A stretch of DNA of 64,000 nt from Streptomyces canus. Lineage in GTDB: Bacteria > Actinomycetota > Actinomycetes > Streptomycetales > Streptomycetaceae. Made by a program: the position numbers and the translations under genes. Shown here piece by piece: positions 34,407 to 44,037 of the stretch. How positions within the stretch are numbered: position 1 is the stretch's first letter; every line of letters starts with the position of its first letter. Under the pieces are notes generated by a model. The model worked only from the letters and a program-made list of their open reading frames with translations, had not been told where the DNA came from and made no database searches. The DNA lies in contig NZ_CP107989.1 of NCBI RefSeq assembly GCF_041435015.1, forward strand, positions 2,604,001 to 2,668,000, in the 5' to 3' direction.

Positions 34407-35903
34407 TTACTCCGTGTTGTTGGCCGCCGCCGTGCGCTGTCCGAGACGGCTGTGGCTACGGCCGTAGAGGAAGTAGACGAGGAAGCCGATGACCATCCAG
34501 ATGGCGAACCGCAGCCAGGTCTCGGCCGGCAGGTTGAGCATCAGCCAGAGGGAGGCCAGGACCGACAGGATCGGGATGACCGGCACCCAGGGGGTGCGGA
34601 AGGCGCGGGGCAGGTCAGGGCGGGACTTGCGGAGGATGACCACGCCGATGGCGACCACCACGAACGCGAACAGGGTGCCGATGTTGACCAGTTCGGCGAG
34701 TTCGCTCAGGGGTGTGAAGCCGGCGACGATCGCGATGATCACGCCGAGCAGGATGGTCGGACGGTGCGGCGTCCGGTACTTCGGGTGGACGTGGGAGAAG
34801 AACGTCGGCAGCAGTCCGTCGCGGCTCATCGCGAAGAAGACCCGGGTCTGGCCCAGGAGCAGGATCATGCAGACGGTTGTCAGGCCGACGGCGGCGCCGA
34901 AGCTGATGAAGCCCGCGAACCAGGGGTGGCCGGTGGCCTTGAAGGCGTCGGCGAGCGGGGCCGTGATGGACAGGTCGGTGTACTTCTGCATGCCCGTCAC
35001 GACGATCGAGACGGCGACGTAGAGGGTCGTGCAGATGAGGAGGGAGCCGAGGATGCCGCGGGGCATGTCGCGCTGCGGGTTCCTGGTCTCCTCGGCGGCG
35101 GTGGCCACGACGTCGAAGCCGATGAAGGCGAAGAAGACGACGGAGGCGGCGGTGAAGATGCCCATCACACCGAAGTTGGAGGGCGCCCAGCCGAACATCA
35201 GCTGGATCAGCGGTGACTGGAGACCGTCACCGGCCGGCACCTCCTGTGCCTTCGGGATGAACGGGTCGTAGTGGTCGCCCTTGATGAAGAAGGCGCCCGC
35301 GATGATCACGGTCAGCACGACCGTCACCTTGATGGCGACGACGATCGAGGTCACGCGCGCGGAGAGCTTGGTGCCGAGCACGAGGATGCAGGTCAGCACC
35401 AGGACGAGCGCTGCGGCGAGGATGTCGAAGCCGAAGCCGTCGGCCCCGTCGCGGCTGCCGAGCGCTTCGGGCAGATGCCAGCCCGCGTTGTCCAGCAGCG
35501 AGGCGATGTAGCCGGACCAGCCGACGGACACCACCGCCGTGCCCAGCGCGAACTCCAGGACCAGGTCCCAGCCGATGATCCAGGCGGGCAGTTCGCCGAG
35601 GGAGGCGTAGGAGAAGGTGTACGCCGATCCCGCCACCGGGACGGTGGAGGCGAACTCGGCGTAGCAGAGCGCGGCGAGCGCGCAGACGACACCGGCCACG
35701 ACGAAGGCCAGGGCCACCGCCGGTCCGGCGTTGTTCTTGGCGACGGTGCCGGTCAGGACGAAGATGCCGGTGCCGATGATGACGCCGACACCGAAGACGG
35801 TCAGATCCAGCGCGGACAAGGACTTCTTGAGCGCGTGCTCTGGCTCCTCGGTGTCGAGGATGGACTGCTCGACCTTCTTCGTCCGGAAGAGGGTGCTGCT
35901 CAC
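34407..35903 (-). CDS. APC-superfamily amino-acid permease
   Basis: 498 residues with about 12 membrane helices, close to the cationic amino acid transporter (YfnA/CAT) group. VGVIIGTGIFVLTGTVAKNN is the substrate-binding unwound helix 1; FFAFIGFDVVATAAEETRNP is the helix-6 signature of this group. Imports amino acids, possibly basic ones; specificity cannot be read from sequence. A terminator hairpin at 35989-36028 lies between it and dxs, so it has its own promoter in 35904-35990. Confidence 0.92.
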   Translation of the reverse strand: MSSTLFRTKKVEQSILDTEEPEHALKKSLSALDLTVFGVGVIIGTGIFVLTGTVAKNNAGPAVALAFVVAGVVCALAALCYAEFASTVPVAGSAYTFSYASLGELPAWIIGWDLVLEFALGTAVVSVGWSGYIASLLDNAGWHLPEALGSRDGADGFGFDILAAALVLVLTCILVLGTKLSARVTSIVVAIKVTVVLTVIIAGAFFIKGDHYDPFIPKAQEVPAGDGLQSPLIQLMFGWAPSNFGVMGIFTAASVVFFAFIGFDVVATAAEETRNPQRDMPRGILGSLLICTTLYVAVSIVVTGMQKYTDLSITAPLADAFKATGHPWFAGFISFGAAVGLTTVCMILLLGQTRVFFAMSRDGLLPTFFSHVHPKYRTPHRPTILLGVIIAIVAGFTPLSELAELVNIGTLFAFVVVAIGVVILRKSRPDLPRAFRTPWVPVIPILSVLASLWLMLNLPAETWLRFAIWMVIGFLVYFLYGRSHSRLGQRTAAANNTE

Positions 35904-35988
35904 GGGTACCTCCCACGCTGTGTCGTCCTCGACATGATCGAGAGGGGGCGTAGGTCGTATGCCCCGGCGCGGGGGGATTCACGCGAAT

Positions 35989-36028
35989 GGGCCGGCCGTT
36001 CCACTGTCACGAGTGGTACGGCCGGCCC
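35989..36028 (-). terminator. Terminator after dxs
   Basis: GGGCCGGCCGT (35989-35999) and ACGGCCGGCCC (36018-36028) form a perfect 11-bp stem, with an inner CCAC/GTGG pairing. It begins 12 bp after the dxs stop on the minus strand. Confidence 0.85.
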
Positions 36029-36039
36029 GTTCGGCCGTG

Positions 36040-37959
36040 TCAGTCGCGGGCGGGCTCCGCCTCGGCCGCGCTGTCGCTGTACCGCCCGTCCAGCTTGGAG
36101 ACCAGGCCGGTGACCTGGCGGGCGATGTCGGGGGCGGTGAGGCCGATCTCCGCCATGACCTCGGCACGGGAGGCGTGGTCGAGGAAGCGCGGCGGGATGC
36201 CGAAGTCGCGCAGCGGTACGTCGACGCCCGCGTCACGCAGGGCCTGGGCGATCGCCGAGCCGACGCCGCCGACCCTGCTGTTGTCCTCGACGGTGACGAC
36301 CACGCGGTGCCGCTCGGCGAGCGGGGCCATGGCCTCGTCGACGGGCTTGACCCAGCGCGGGTCGACGACGGTGGTGGAGATGCCCTGCTTGTCTAGGAGC
36401 GTGGCGATCTCCAGGCACATGGGGGCGAGGGCGCCGACGGAGACGAGGAGCACGTCGGGCGTGTCGGTCCCCGGCTCGCGCAGGACGTCCATGCCTCCGA
36501 CGGTGCCCACGGCGGGTACGGCGGGGCCCACGACGCCCTTGGAGTAGCGCAGCACGGTCGGCGCGTCGTCGACCTGGACGGCCTCCCGCAGCTGGGCGCG
36601 CAGCTGTTCGGCGTCGCGCGGGGCGGCGAGCCGGAGCGTCGGGATGACCTGGAGCATCGACATGTCCCACATGCCGTTGTGCGAGGCGCCGTCGTCGCCG
36701 GTGACGCCGGCCCGGTCGAGCACGAAGGTCACACCGCACTTGTGCAGGGCGACGTCCATGAGGACCTGGTCGAAGGCACGGTTGAGGAAGGTGGCGTAGA
36801 CGGCGAAGACGGGGTGCAGGCCGCCGGTCGCGAGGCCCGCCGCCGACACGGCCGCGTGCTGCTCGGCGATGCCGACGTCGTAGATGCGCCCCGGGAAGGT
36901 GTCCGCGAACTTCTTCAGGCCGACCGGCTGGAGCATGGCCGCGGTGATGGCGACGATGTCCTCGCGCTCCCGGCCCAGCTTGACCATCTCGTCGCCGAAG
37001 ACGGAGGTCCAGCTGGCCGCGGAGGCCTTGACCGGCAGGCCGGTGTCCGGGTGGATGGGGCCGATGCCGTGGAAGCGGTCGGCCTCGTCCTGCTCGGCGG
37101 GCTCGTAGCCGCGGCCCTTCTCGGTGAGGCAGTGCACGATGACCGGCCCGCCGAACCGCTTGGCGCGGGCCAGCGCGGACTCCAGCGCCTCGAGGTCGTG
37201 TCCGTCGATGGGACCGACGTACTTCAGGCCGAGGTCCTCGAACATGCCCTGGGGCGCGATGAAGTCCTTGAGGCCCTTCTTGGCCCCGTGCAGGGTCTCG
37301 TAGAGCGGCCTGCCGACGACGGGGGTGCGCTCCAGCAGGTCCTTGCCGCGGGCGAGGAAGCGCTCGTAGCCGTCGGTGGTGCGCAGGGTGGCCAGGTGGT
37401 TGGCGAGACCGCCGATGGTCGGCGCGTAGGACCGCTCGTTGTCGTTGACGACGATGACCAGCGGCCGGTCCTTGGCGTCGGCGATGTTGTTCAGCGCCTC
37501 CCAGGCCATACCGCCGGTCAGGGCACCGTCACCGATCACGGCGACGACGTGGTCGTCCCGTTTGAGCACCTGGTTGGCTTTCGCGAGCCCGTCCGCCCAT
37601 CCGAGGACGGTCGAGGCGTGGCTGTTCTCGATGACGTCGTGCTCGGACTCGGCGCGCGAGGGGTAGCCGGACAGCCCGCCCTTGGAGCGCAGCCTGGAGA
37701 AGTCCTGCCGCCCGGTGAGCAGCTTGTGCACATACGCCTGGTGGCCGGTGTCGAAGAGCACCCGGTCCTTGGGCGAGTCGAACACCCGGTGCAGGGCGAT
37801 GGTCAGCTCGACCACACCGAGGTTGGGGCCGAGGTGGCCGCCGGTCTTGGAGACCGCGCCGACGAGGAAGCTCCTGATCTCCTCCGCCAGCTGGTCCAGC
37901 TCCTCAAGGCTGAGCCGGTCCAGATCACGCGGTCCCCTGATGCGGGTCAGCAGCGGCAC
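36040..37959 (-). CDS. dxs: 1-deoxy-D-xylulose-5-phosphate synthase Dxs
   Basis: 639 residues, normal length. Condenses pyruvate and glyceraldehyde 3-phosphate to start the MEP isoprenoid pathway, with thiamine diphosphate. [18 protein letters not shown] is the thiamine/Mg-binding motif; [33 protein letters not shown] and [13 protein letters not shown] are family hallmarks. Start ATG 37959 has AAGGAGG upstream. A 15-bp inverted repeat 55 bp upstream may regulate it. Confidence 0.97.
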   Translation of the reverse strand: MPLLTRIRGPRDLDRLSLEELDQLAEEIRSFLVGAVSKTGGHLGPNLGVVELTIALHRVFDSPKDRVLFDTGHQAYVHKLLTGRQDFSRLRSKGGLSGYPSRAESEHDVIENSHASTVLGWADGLAKANQVLKRDDHVVAVIGDGALTGGMAWEALNNIADAKDRPLVIVVNDNERSYAPTIGGLANHLATLRTTDGYERFLARGKDLLERTPVVGRPLYETLHGAKKGLKDFIAPQGMFEDLGLKYVGPIDGHDLEALESALARAKRFGGPVIVHCLTEKGRGYEPAEQDEADRFHGIGPIHPDTGLPVKASAASWTSVFGDEMVKLGREREDIVAITAAMLQPVGLKKFADTFPGRIYDVGIAEQHAAVSAAGLATGGLHPVFAVYATFLNRAFDQVLMDVALHKCGVTFVLDRAGVTGDDGASHNGMWDMSMLQVIPTLRLAAPRDAEQLRAQLREAVQVDDAPTVLRYSKGVVGPAVPAVGTVGGMDVLREPGTDTPDVLLVSVGALAPMCLEIATLLDKQGISTTVVDPRWVKPVDEAMAPLAERHRVVVTVEDNSRVGGVGSAIAQALRDAGVDVPLRDFGIPPRFLDHASRAEVMAEIGLTAPDIARQVTGLVSKLDGRYSDSAAEAEPARD

Positions 37960-38013
37960 CCGTGCCTCCTTGCAGTAGAGCTGATCGAGCTTTGCCGGGC
38001 TTGTCGAGTCTAA

Positions 38014-38028
38014 TGTTCTACGAGAACA
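38014..38028. promoter_or_regulatory. Inverted repeat TGTTCT-ACG-AGAACA in the dxs promoter region
   Basis: Two perfect 6-bp arms (38014-38019, 38023-38028) with a 3-bp spacer lie 55 bp upstream of dxs, just before a -10-like TAGACT on the minus strand. The position suits an operator covering the -35 region. Confidence 0.45.
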
Positions 38029-38030
38029 AT

Positions 38031-38061
38031 CTTGCCCGGCACCTTGTGGGTGCCGGGCAAG
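38031..38061 (-). terminator. Terminator after xylH
   Basis: CTTGCCCGGCACC (38031-38043) pairs perfectly with GGTGCCGGGCAAG (38049-38061) around a 5-nt loop, 30 bp after the xylH stop. It isolates dxs from the xyl operon. Confidence 0.88.
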
Positions 38062-38091
38062 AGGATCGACCCGAAGGGGCGCGATCAGGCG

Positions 38092-39420
38092 CTATCCGCG
38101 ACCGGCCGCCTTCTGAGACTTTCGAGACACCGAGTCGATGACGACCGCTCCCAGCAGAACACCACCGGTGATCATGTACTGGATCGACTGGTTCATGTTC
38201 AGCAGGTCCAGACCCGTCTGGATGGACTGGATCACCAGCATGCCGAGCAGCGCCGACCACACCGAGCCACGCCCACCGAACAGCGACGTACCACCGATGA
38301 CGGCCGCCGCGATGGCGAGCATCAGCGTGTTGCCGCCGCCGGCGCTCAGCGTGGCACTGGCGGTCTGACCGGCGAAGAACATGCCGCCGATGGCTGCGAA
38401 CCCACCGGAGATGGCGAACACGGTGATACGGATCAAGGGCACGTTGATACCCGCACGGCGGGCCGCCTCGATGCCGCCGCCGACCGCGAACACCTTGCGG
38501 CCGTATGTCGTGCGACGCAGCACGAAGTCCACGATCACCAGCGCCGCCAGGAAGATCACCAGCGCGTTGGAGACACCGGCGGCGTCGTTCAGCACGTACG
38601 CGGCGAGGAAGGACGCCAGCGCGAGCACCCCGACGCGCAGCAGGATCTCGCTGGTCGGCCGGAACGGCACGTTTGCGGCCTTGCGGCGCCGCTGATCATT
38701 GAGGTTGCCGACGAGGCTCAGTACGACACCGAGGCCCGCCAGCAGGTACGCGCCGATGATGGCCTGGTCCATGAAGAACGAGCTCTGGCCCAGCAGGTGG
38801 ATCGGACCGGAGTCGGACGGGATGTTGATGGTGCCGCTGGAGCCCAGCAGCCACAGCATCAGACCGTTCCAGCCGAGGAAGCCGGCCAGGGTCACGACGA
38901 AGGCCGGTACGCCGATCTTCGCGAAGAACCAGCCCTGCAGCGCGCCGATGCCGATACCGACGAGGACCGCCAGGACCAGCGACAGCCAGACGCCCACGCC
39001 GTGTTCCACCGAGAACACGGCGAACAGGGTGGAGGCCAGACCGCTGACCGAACCGACCGACAGGTCGATCTCACCGAGCAGCAGGACGAACACCAGGCCG
39101 ATGGCGAGCATGCCGGTGGCCGACATGTAGTAGCTGATGTTCGAGACGTTGTCGGCGCTGAGGAAGCGGTCGTTCTGCAGCTGGAAGATCGTCCAGATGA
39201 CGATCAGGCCGACCACGACCGGCAGCGAGCCCAGCTCACCGCCCTTGACCTTGCGCGTGAACTCGGTCCAGTAGCCCTTGAGGCCCTCTTCGCGGATCAG
39301 CAGCCGGGGGTCGACCACCGAGACCGGCGCGGCGGTGGGATCGTCGGAGGGGGCGACCGTCGACTGGTGCGCCTGCCCCTTCGTTCCGGCGTCCTTGGAA
39401 ACCTTGGATGTGTCGCTCAC
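38092..39420 (-). CDS. xylH: Xylose-type ABC transporter permease XylH
   Basis: 442 residues, about ten membrane helices, of the ribose/xylose (CUT2) permease family; GLVFVLLLGEIDLSVGSVSG and AAVIGGTSLFGGRGSVWSAL are its conserved segments. A long hydrophilic N-tail of about 60 residues precedes helix 1. GTG 39420 overlaps the xylG stop by 4 bp. Orthologous by position to SCO6011 of S. coelicolor, next to rok7B7, where the operon takes up xylose. Confidence 0.9.
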   Translation of the reverse strand: MSDTSKVSKDAGTKGQAHQSTVAPSDDPTAAPVSVVDPRLLIREEGLKGYWTEFTRKVKGGELGSLPVVVGLIVIWTIFQLQNDRFLSADNVSNISYYMSATGMLAIGLVFVLLLGEIDLSVGSVSGLASTLFAVFSVEHGVGVWLSLVLAVLVGIGIGALQGWFFAKIGVPAFVVTLAGFLGWNGLMLWLLGSSGTINIPSDSGPIHLLGQSSFFMDQAIIGAYLLAGLGVVLSLVGNLNDQRRRKAANVPFRPTSEILLRVGVLALASFLAAYVLNDAAGVSNALVIFLAALVIVDFVLRRTTYGRKVFAVGGGIEAARRAGINVPLIRITVFAISGGFAAIGGMFFAGQTASATLSAGGGNTLMLAIAAAVIGGTSLFGGRGSVWSALLGMLVIQSIQTGLDLLNMNQSIQYMITGGVLLGAVVIDSVSRKSQKAAGRG

Positions 39421-40199
39421 TTCGCGGCCTCCGTGCTGCGACGCCCCGCACGACGGGTCACGGCGTTGTCCGTGGCACCCGTGATCGCGGAGATGATCTC
39501 TTCCTGACTGGTGTCCTTCACCAAGAAGGAACCGTTGTTCCTGCCCAGACGCAGCACGGCGACGGTGTCGGCGACGGCCTTCACGTCGGCCATGTTGTGG
39601 CTGATGAGGATGACGCCGAGGTTGCGCTCGCGCAGCCGCTCGACGAGGTCGAGGACCTGTGCGGTCTGCTCGACACCGAGGGCGGCGGTGGGCTCGTCCA
39701 GGATCACGACCTTGGGGTCCCCGATCAGGGCGCGCGCGATGGCGACGACCTGGCGCTGACCGCCGGAGAGGCTCGCGATCGGGATGCGCACACTCGGGAT
39801 GCGGATGGAGAGCGTGTTCAGCAGCTCGCGGGCCTTCTGCTCCATCGAGACCTCGTCGATGATGCCGCGGCGCAGCAGCTCGCGTCCGAGGTAGAGATTG
39901 CCGACCACGTCGAGGTTGTCGCACAGGGCGAGGTCCTGGTAGACCGTCGCGACGCCGAGTCCCTGGGCGTCGTGCGGCTTGTTGATGCTGACCGGGCTGC
40001 CGTCCCACTCGATGATGCCCTCATCGATGGGATGCACACCGGCAATCGTCTTGACCAGCGTGGACTTTCCAGCGCCGTTGTCGCCGACGAGGGCGACCAC
40101 TTCACCGGCGTGGACCTCCAGTTCGACGTCGGTGAGGGCCTGCACCGCACCGAATCGCTTGGAGACTCCGCGCAACGCCAGCACGGGCGTAGCGGACAC
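39417..40199 (-). CDS. xylG: Xylose ABC transporter ATPase XylG (single nucleotide-binding domain)
   Basis: 260 residues. Walker A GDNGAGKST, signature LSGGQRQVVAIARA, Walker B VVILDEPTAALG and switch His in ISHNMADV are intact. Classical XylG/RbsA ATPases have two fused domains (about 500 residues); this one has only one and presumably works as a homodimer. Start: AAGGAG abuts ATG 40208, too close to use, but lies 9 bp before GTG 40199, so GTG 40199 is chosen (product begins VSATPVLALRGVSKRFG). GTGA overlap with xylH. Confidence 0.9.
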   Translation of the reverse strand: MSATPVLALRGVSKRFGAVQALTDVELEVHAGEVVALVGDNGAGKSTLVKTIAGVHPIDEGIIEWDGSPVSINKPHDAQGLGVATVYQDLALCDNLDVVGNLYLGRELLRRGIIDEVSMEQKARELLNTLSIRIPSVRIPIASLSGGQRQVVAIARALIGDPKVVILDEPTAALGVEQTAQVLDLVERLRERNLGVILISHNMADVKAVADTVAVLRLGRNNGSFLVKDTSQEEIISAITGATDNAVTRRAGRRSTEAAK

Positions 40200-40438
40200 G
40201 TTAACCATCTCCTTCGCCGCCTGACCGGCGGGGATGCCGCGCTTGGGGTAGGCGCGGAGGGGTTGTGCTTTTAGCACTTACTTACGAGTTGTGCTGTCAG
40301 CACGGATTTACAAGTCGAACATGCGCGCGGCCGATGCCTCTTGGCAACGGCTGCGTCCGCCATGCTTCCGTCCGGCGCCCGCCCCGCAGCGGGGTATGAA
40401 GGCGGTGCGGGCGCCGGACAGGCTCTGTGCCTGCCTGT

Positions 40439-40468
40439 CGGGGCGGGTCCGTCGAAGGACTCGCCCCG
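40439..40468 (-). terminator. Hairpin between xylF and xylG
   Basis: CGGGGCGGGTCC (40439-40450) and GGACTCGCCCCG (40457-40468) form a 12-bp stem with one G-U pair and a 6-nt loop, 15 bp after the xylF stop. It lies in a 283-bp gap (40200-40482) that otherwise holds only a second small hairpin (GTGCT-GTC-AGCAC near 40285-40297). Probably a partial terminator or mRNA stabiliser giving more binding protein than transporter. Confidence 0.7.
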
Positions 40469-40482
40469 GGGCTCAGCGGCTC

Positions 40483-41592
40483 TTACTGAAGGCCGGCCTT
40501 CTTGCACGCGGCGGCGTAGTTCGCGGTGCAGATGTCGGCGACGGTGTACAGACCGTCCTTGACGACCGTGTCGTTGATGTTCTTGACGGTGACCGAGACC
40601 GGGGTCAGCAGCTTGGCCTGGACCTTGTCACCGGAGCCACTGGTGACCTGGGTGTCGGCCAGGGACTTGATGTCCTTGCCCTGGAGCAGGTTGACCGCGA
40701 GCTCGGCGGCGTTGTCGGCCTCCGGCTTGTAGGCCTTGTAGACCGTGGAGGACTGGGTGCCGGCGACGATCCGCTGGATGGCCGCGAGCTCGGCGTCCTG
40801 ACCGGTCAGCGGGATGGTGCTGATGCCCGCGCCCTTGAGGGTGTTGGCGATACCACCGGCCATGCCGTCGTTGGCGGCGTAGACGCCCGCGATGTTCTTG
40901 GCGCCCAGCTGGGTGATGGCCGCGGACATCTTCTGCGCGGCGACGGTGTCCTTCCACAGGCCGGACTGCTCGTAGGCGATGTCGACCTTGCCGTCGAGGA
41001 CCTTGTGGGCGCCTTCCTTGAACTGGCCGGCGTTCGGGTCGGCGTCGTCACCGTTGATCATGACGACCTTGGACTTCGGGGTCGCCTTGGAGCCGAGCGC
41101 GTCGAGCAGGGCCTGACCCTGGAGCTCGCCGACCTTGACGTTGTCGAAGGAGACGTAGGCGGAGACCGGGCCCTGGGCCAGACGGTCGTACGCGACGACC
41201 TTGACGCCCTTGCTCACCGCGGAGGCGATGGAGGACTTGATGGCGGCGGAGTCCTGCGCCGAGACCACGATCACCTTGACGCCCTTGGTGACCATGCTGC
41301 TCATCTGCTGGGCCTGCTTGCCCGGGTCGGCCGCGGCGTTGGCGTAGGAGACGGTGCAGTCGCTGCACAGCTCCTTGACCTTGGCCTCGAAGTACGGCTT
41401 GTCGAACTTCTCGTACCGCGCCGTGACGTTGTCGGGCAGGAGCAGGCCGATCGACTTGCCGCCCGAGCCCGAGCCCGAGCTGCTGCTGCTGTCACTGCCG
41501 TTGTCGTCGCCGGCCTTGCCACAGGCGGCGGCCGAGACGGCGAGCGCCGAGATCGCGACGGATACGGCCACACGACGCATGAGCGTGTTCAC
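40483..41592 (-). CDS. xylF: Xylose-binding lipoprotein XylF
   Basis: 369 residues of the periplasmic-binding family 4/CUT2 group. Signal peptide with lipobox VSAAAC (Cys24), a Gly/Ser/Asp linker, then the two-lobed sugar domain (GKSIGLLLPDNVTARYEKFD ... VYAANDGMAGGIANTLKGAG). Captures xylose outside the membrane for XylGH. GTG 41592 has GGGAGG 8 bp upstream; ATG 41580 is a less favoured alternative. First gene of the operon, directly downstream of rok7B7. Confidence 0.92.
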   Translation of the reverse strand: MNTLMRRVAVSVAISALAVSAAACGKAGDDNGSDSSSSSGSGSGGKSIGLLLPDNVTARYEKFDKPYFEAKVKELCSDCTVSYANAAADPGKQAQQMSSMVTKGVKVIVVSAQDSAAIKSSIASAVSKGVKVVAYDRLAQGPVSAYVSFDNVKVGELQGQALLDALGSKATPKSKVVMINGDDADPNAGQFKEGAHKVLDGKVDIAYEQSGLWKDTVAAQKMSAAITQLGAKNIAGVYAANDGMAGGIANTLKGAGISTIPLTGQDAELAAIQRIVAGTQSSTVYKAYKPEADNAAELAVNLLQGKDIKSLADTQVTSGSGDKVQAKLLTPVSVTVKNINDTVVKDGLYTVADICTANYAAACKKAGLQ

Positions 41593-41672
41593 TTTTGAAA
41601 CCTCCCTGACGAGGCCGCGTCGTTGCGGCCGAGGTGGCTGGAAGTCAACTCGGCCGCACGTGCGACGTCAAG

Positions 41673-41684
41673 AAGTAAATACTT
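41673..41684. promoter_or_regulatory. Inverted repeat AAGTAAATACTT upstream of xylF
   Basis: Arms AAGTA and TACTT flank a 2-bp centre in an AT-rich island 81 bp upstream of xylF, between xylF and the rok7B7 stop. Candidate binding site for Rok7B7, which in S. coelicolor controls xylFGH. Confidence 0.5.
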
Positions 41685-41713
41685 AACGAGATGGCAACGG
41701 CGTCCTGCGTTCT

Positions 41714-42916
41714 CTAAGTGAAGGCAGGTGTCGCTGCATGCAGCGTGCTGTCCAAAAGGGTCGAATCACCCATCTCGCTGAGCGCGAGGGCGAGTGCTCC
41801 GAGCACCTCCGCACGACCTCCAAGTGCCCCGGGAAGCACGCTCAGTTGGCGTGCCGCACTGGGGATCGCATAGCGGCCGACAGACTCCCTGATCGGCCCG
41901 AGCACCAGCTCACCGGCCTCGGCGAGATCACCGCCCAGGACGACTCGGCTCGGGTTCAGCAAGTTGCAGAGATTGGCGACTCCACTGCCGATATGTCGGC
42001 CGACGTCGGCGATCACCCGACGGCAGCCAGGATCTCCGTCCCGTGCGAGTCGAACAACGCCTTCCATGGTGAGATCGGTGCCGTGGCTGGACTGGAGGAG
42101 CGGGAGCACATAGCGCGCGGCCGCGAAGGTCTCCAGACAGCCGCGGTTGCCGCAACGGCAGACGGGACCGGACTCATCAAGAGTAATATGCCCGATTTCT
42201 CCCGCTGTGCCACCCGGGCCACGGTAGATCTTGCCGCTGATGACCAGTCCGGCACCCACACCGCTCGCGACCTTGATGTACGCCAGGTCCCGCACTCCCC
42301 GGCCACTGCCCCAGACCAGCTCACCGAGGGCGCCCAGGTTGGCGTCGTTGTCCACGTGCACGGGCACGCCCAGGCGCCCCTGGAGCTCCTCGGCGGGCTT
42401 GGTGCCGATCCAGCCCGGCAGGATGGCGGAGGAGCCCAGGGAGCCGGACTCCAGGTCGATGGGGCCGGGCACGCCGAGGCCCACCCCGGCGATCTTCGAG
42501 CGGTCCACGCCGGTCGCCTCGATCAGCCGGTTGACCAGCTGTTCCGCCCGGTCGAAGCCCTGGGTGGAGGAGGCGTCCACGTCCAGTGGCTCGGACTCCT
42601 CGGCCAGCACCTGATGGGCGAGGTTCCCGACCGCGACGCGCAGATGGGTGTGCCCGAAGTCCACCCCTATGACGATGCCGGCGTCCCCGCTCAGGGAGAC
42701 CGCGCGGGCCCGCCTGCCACCCGCCGACGTGGGCGTGACCTCGACGGTTCCGCCGTCCTTGAGCTCGCGGACGATATTGGAGACGGTCGCGGCGGACAGT
42801 CCCGTGGTGCGTGCGATCTCCGCCTGTGTGAGCGACCCGGCCAGCCGGACGGCACGTACGACCCGCTCCAGGTTGGCTCGGTGCAGTGACGACTGCGACC
42901 CCGGAGTCTCCACGAC
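41714..42916 (-). CDS. rok7B7: ROK family regulator Rok7B7
   Basis: 400 residues from GTG 42916, which has a perfect AGGAGG 5 bp upstream; the open frame reaches TTG 42964 without such a site. The N-terminal winged helix (AGSLTQAEIARTTGLSAATV) is followed by a ROK kinase-like sugar domain (GVDFGHTHLRVAVG, GHITLDESGP) with the ROK zinc motif CRCGNRGCLE. By position it matches SCO6008 (rok7B7) of S. coelicolor, reported to affect xylose uptake, carbon catabolite repression and antibiotic production. It sits between ngcEFG and xylFGH, the two sugar importers it likely couples. Confidence 0.88.
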   Translation of the reverse strand, partial: VVETPGSQSSLHRANLERVVRAVRLAGSLTQAEIARTTGLSAATVSNIVRELKDGGTVEVTPTSAGGRRARAVSLSGDAGIVIGVDFGHTHLRVAVGNLAHQVLAEESEPLDVDASSTQGFDRAEQLVNRLIEATGVDRSKIAGVGLGVPGPIDLESGSLGSSAILPGWIGTKPAEELQGRLGVPVHVDNDANLGALGELVWGSGRGVRDLAYIKVASGVGAGLVISGKIYRGPGGTAGEIGHITLDESGPVCRCGNRGCLETFAAARYVLPLLQSSHGTDLTMEGVVRLARDGDPGCRRVIADVGRHIGSGVANLCNLLNPSRVVLGGDLAEAGELVLGPIRESVGRYAIPSAARQLSVLPGALGGRAEVLGALALALSEMGDSTLLDSTLHAATPAFT

Positions 42917-43053
42917 GACCTCCTGCGCGCGGGACCGCAGCGATGAGGCCCCGTCTATGTCCAACTAGTGAACTCTAAGATGAGCCGTTAGGGTCGCCTC
43001 CCGTCAAGAGGTTGAACAGTATCCGCGTTCTTGTCCATGCCGAAGGGGCGCCG

Positions 43054-43081
43054 CCCGTTCAAGATCCGGACCTTGAAGGGG
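43054..43081 (-). terminator. Hairpin between ngcG and rok7B7
   Basis: CCC-G-TTCAAG (43054-43063) and CTTGAA-G-GGG (43072-43081) form a 9-bp stem with one mismatch and an 8-nt loop, 26 bp after the ngcG stop on the minus strand. Confidence 0.5.
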
Positions 43082-43106
43082 TGACGCCCGTGCGGGCGGC
43101 CGAGCT

Positions 43107-44033
43107 CTACTTCAGCGCGCCCGCCGTCAGCCCGGCCACCACCTGTCGCTGGAAGATGATGTAGGCCACGAGGACCGGGATCATCGCCATCACCAGACCG
43201 GCGAACAGGCCCGACCAGTCGCCCTTGTAGCCCTGGCTGGCCGCGAGTTGGACCAGCCCCTGGGTCAGTACCCGTTTGTCCGGGTCGGTGTTGAGCACCG
43301 TCGGCAGCATGTACTGGTTCCACTGGCCCAGGAAGTTGAAGATCCCCACGCTGATCAGGCCCGGCTTGGCCATCGGCAGCATGATCTGGAAGAACGTCCT
43401 GGAATGCGAGGCCCCGTCCACGAAGGCCGCTTCCGCCACCGAGGTCGGCAGGGTGCGGAAGAACGCGGTCAGGAAGAAGACCGTGAACGGCAGTGAGTAC
43501 GCGATGTAGACCAGGATCAGCCCGTGAATCGTGTTCAGCAGGCCCATGTTGTTCACGACGTAGAACAGCGGGACCAGCGCCAGCATGATCGGGAAGCTCA
43601 TGCCGCCGATGAACAGGAAGTAGATGAAACGGTTGCCCGGGAAATCGAACCGGGCCAGCACATACGCCGCCATCGAGCCGAGCACCAGGGTGCCGATGAG
43701 CGAACCCGCCACCACCAGAATGGTGTTGAGGAAGTAGTCGCTCATGTTGGCGTCGGTCCAGGCCCGCGACCAGTTGTCGAAGTGCAGCTTGTCCGGCAGC
43801 GCCCAGGGCGAGTTGAAGATGGCACTGTCGTCCTTGAAGGACGTCATCACCGCCCACAGCAGCGGCATCACGACCATGAACGCCCACAGGATGAGCATTC
43901 CGTGCGAGAAGACGTTGAGGACGCCGCCCTCCTTCTTCTTCTCCTTCCGGGCCGGGCCGCCTCGGGTGTCGGTCTTGGCGACGGGAGTACCGGAGTCGGC
44001 CGGTACGGGGGCAGGGGTTTCGGTCGTCTTCAT
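43107..44033 (-). CDS. ngcG: N-acetylglucosamine/chitobiose ABC permease NgcG
   Basis: 308 residues, MalG-type permease with an unusual Lys-rich cytoplasmic N-tail (PARKEKKKEGG) and six helices. EAA loop SVAEAAFVDGASHSRTFFQI. Third gene of ngcEFG, which in Streptomyces imports N-acetylglucosamine and diacetylchitobiose using the shared ATPase MsiK. Stop-start gap to ngcF is 4 bp. Position next to rok7B7 matches SCO6007. Confidence 0.9.
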   Translation of the reverse strand: MKTTETPAPVPADSGTPVAKTDTRGGPARKEKKKEGGVLNVFSHGMLILWAFMVVMPLLWAVMTSFKDDSAIFNSPWALPDKLHFDNWSRAWTDANMSDYFLNTILVVAGSLIGTLVLGSMAAYVLARFDFPGNRFIYFLFIGGMSFPIMLALVPLFYVVNNMGLLNTIHGLILVYIAYSLPFTVFFLTAFFRTLPTSVAEAAFVDGASHSRTFFQIMLPMAKPGLISVGIFNFLGQWNQYMLPTVLNTDPDKRVLTQGLVQLAASQGYKGDWSGLFAGLVMAMIPVLVAYIIFQRQVVAGLTAGALK

Positions 44034-44037
44034 CGGA

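Noticed and set aside
40291..41598. 435-codon plus-strand frame opposite xylF
   Set aside because: Shadow of the lipoprotein gene; composition is Val/Gly/Asp-rich and there is no recognisable domain.
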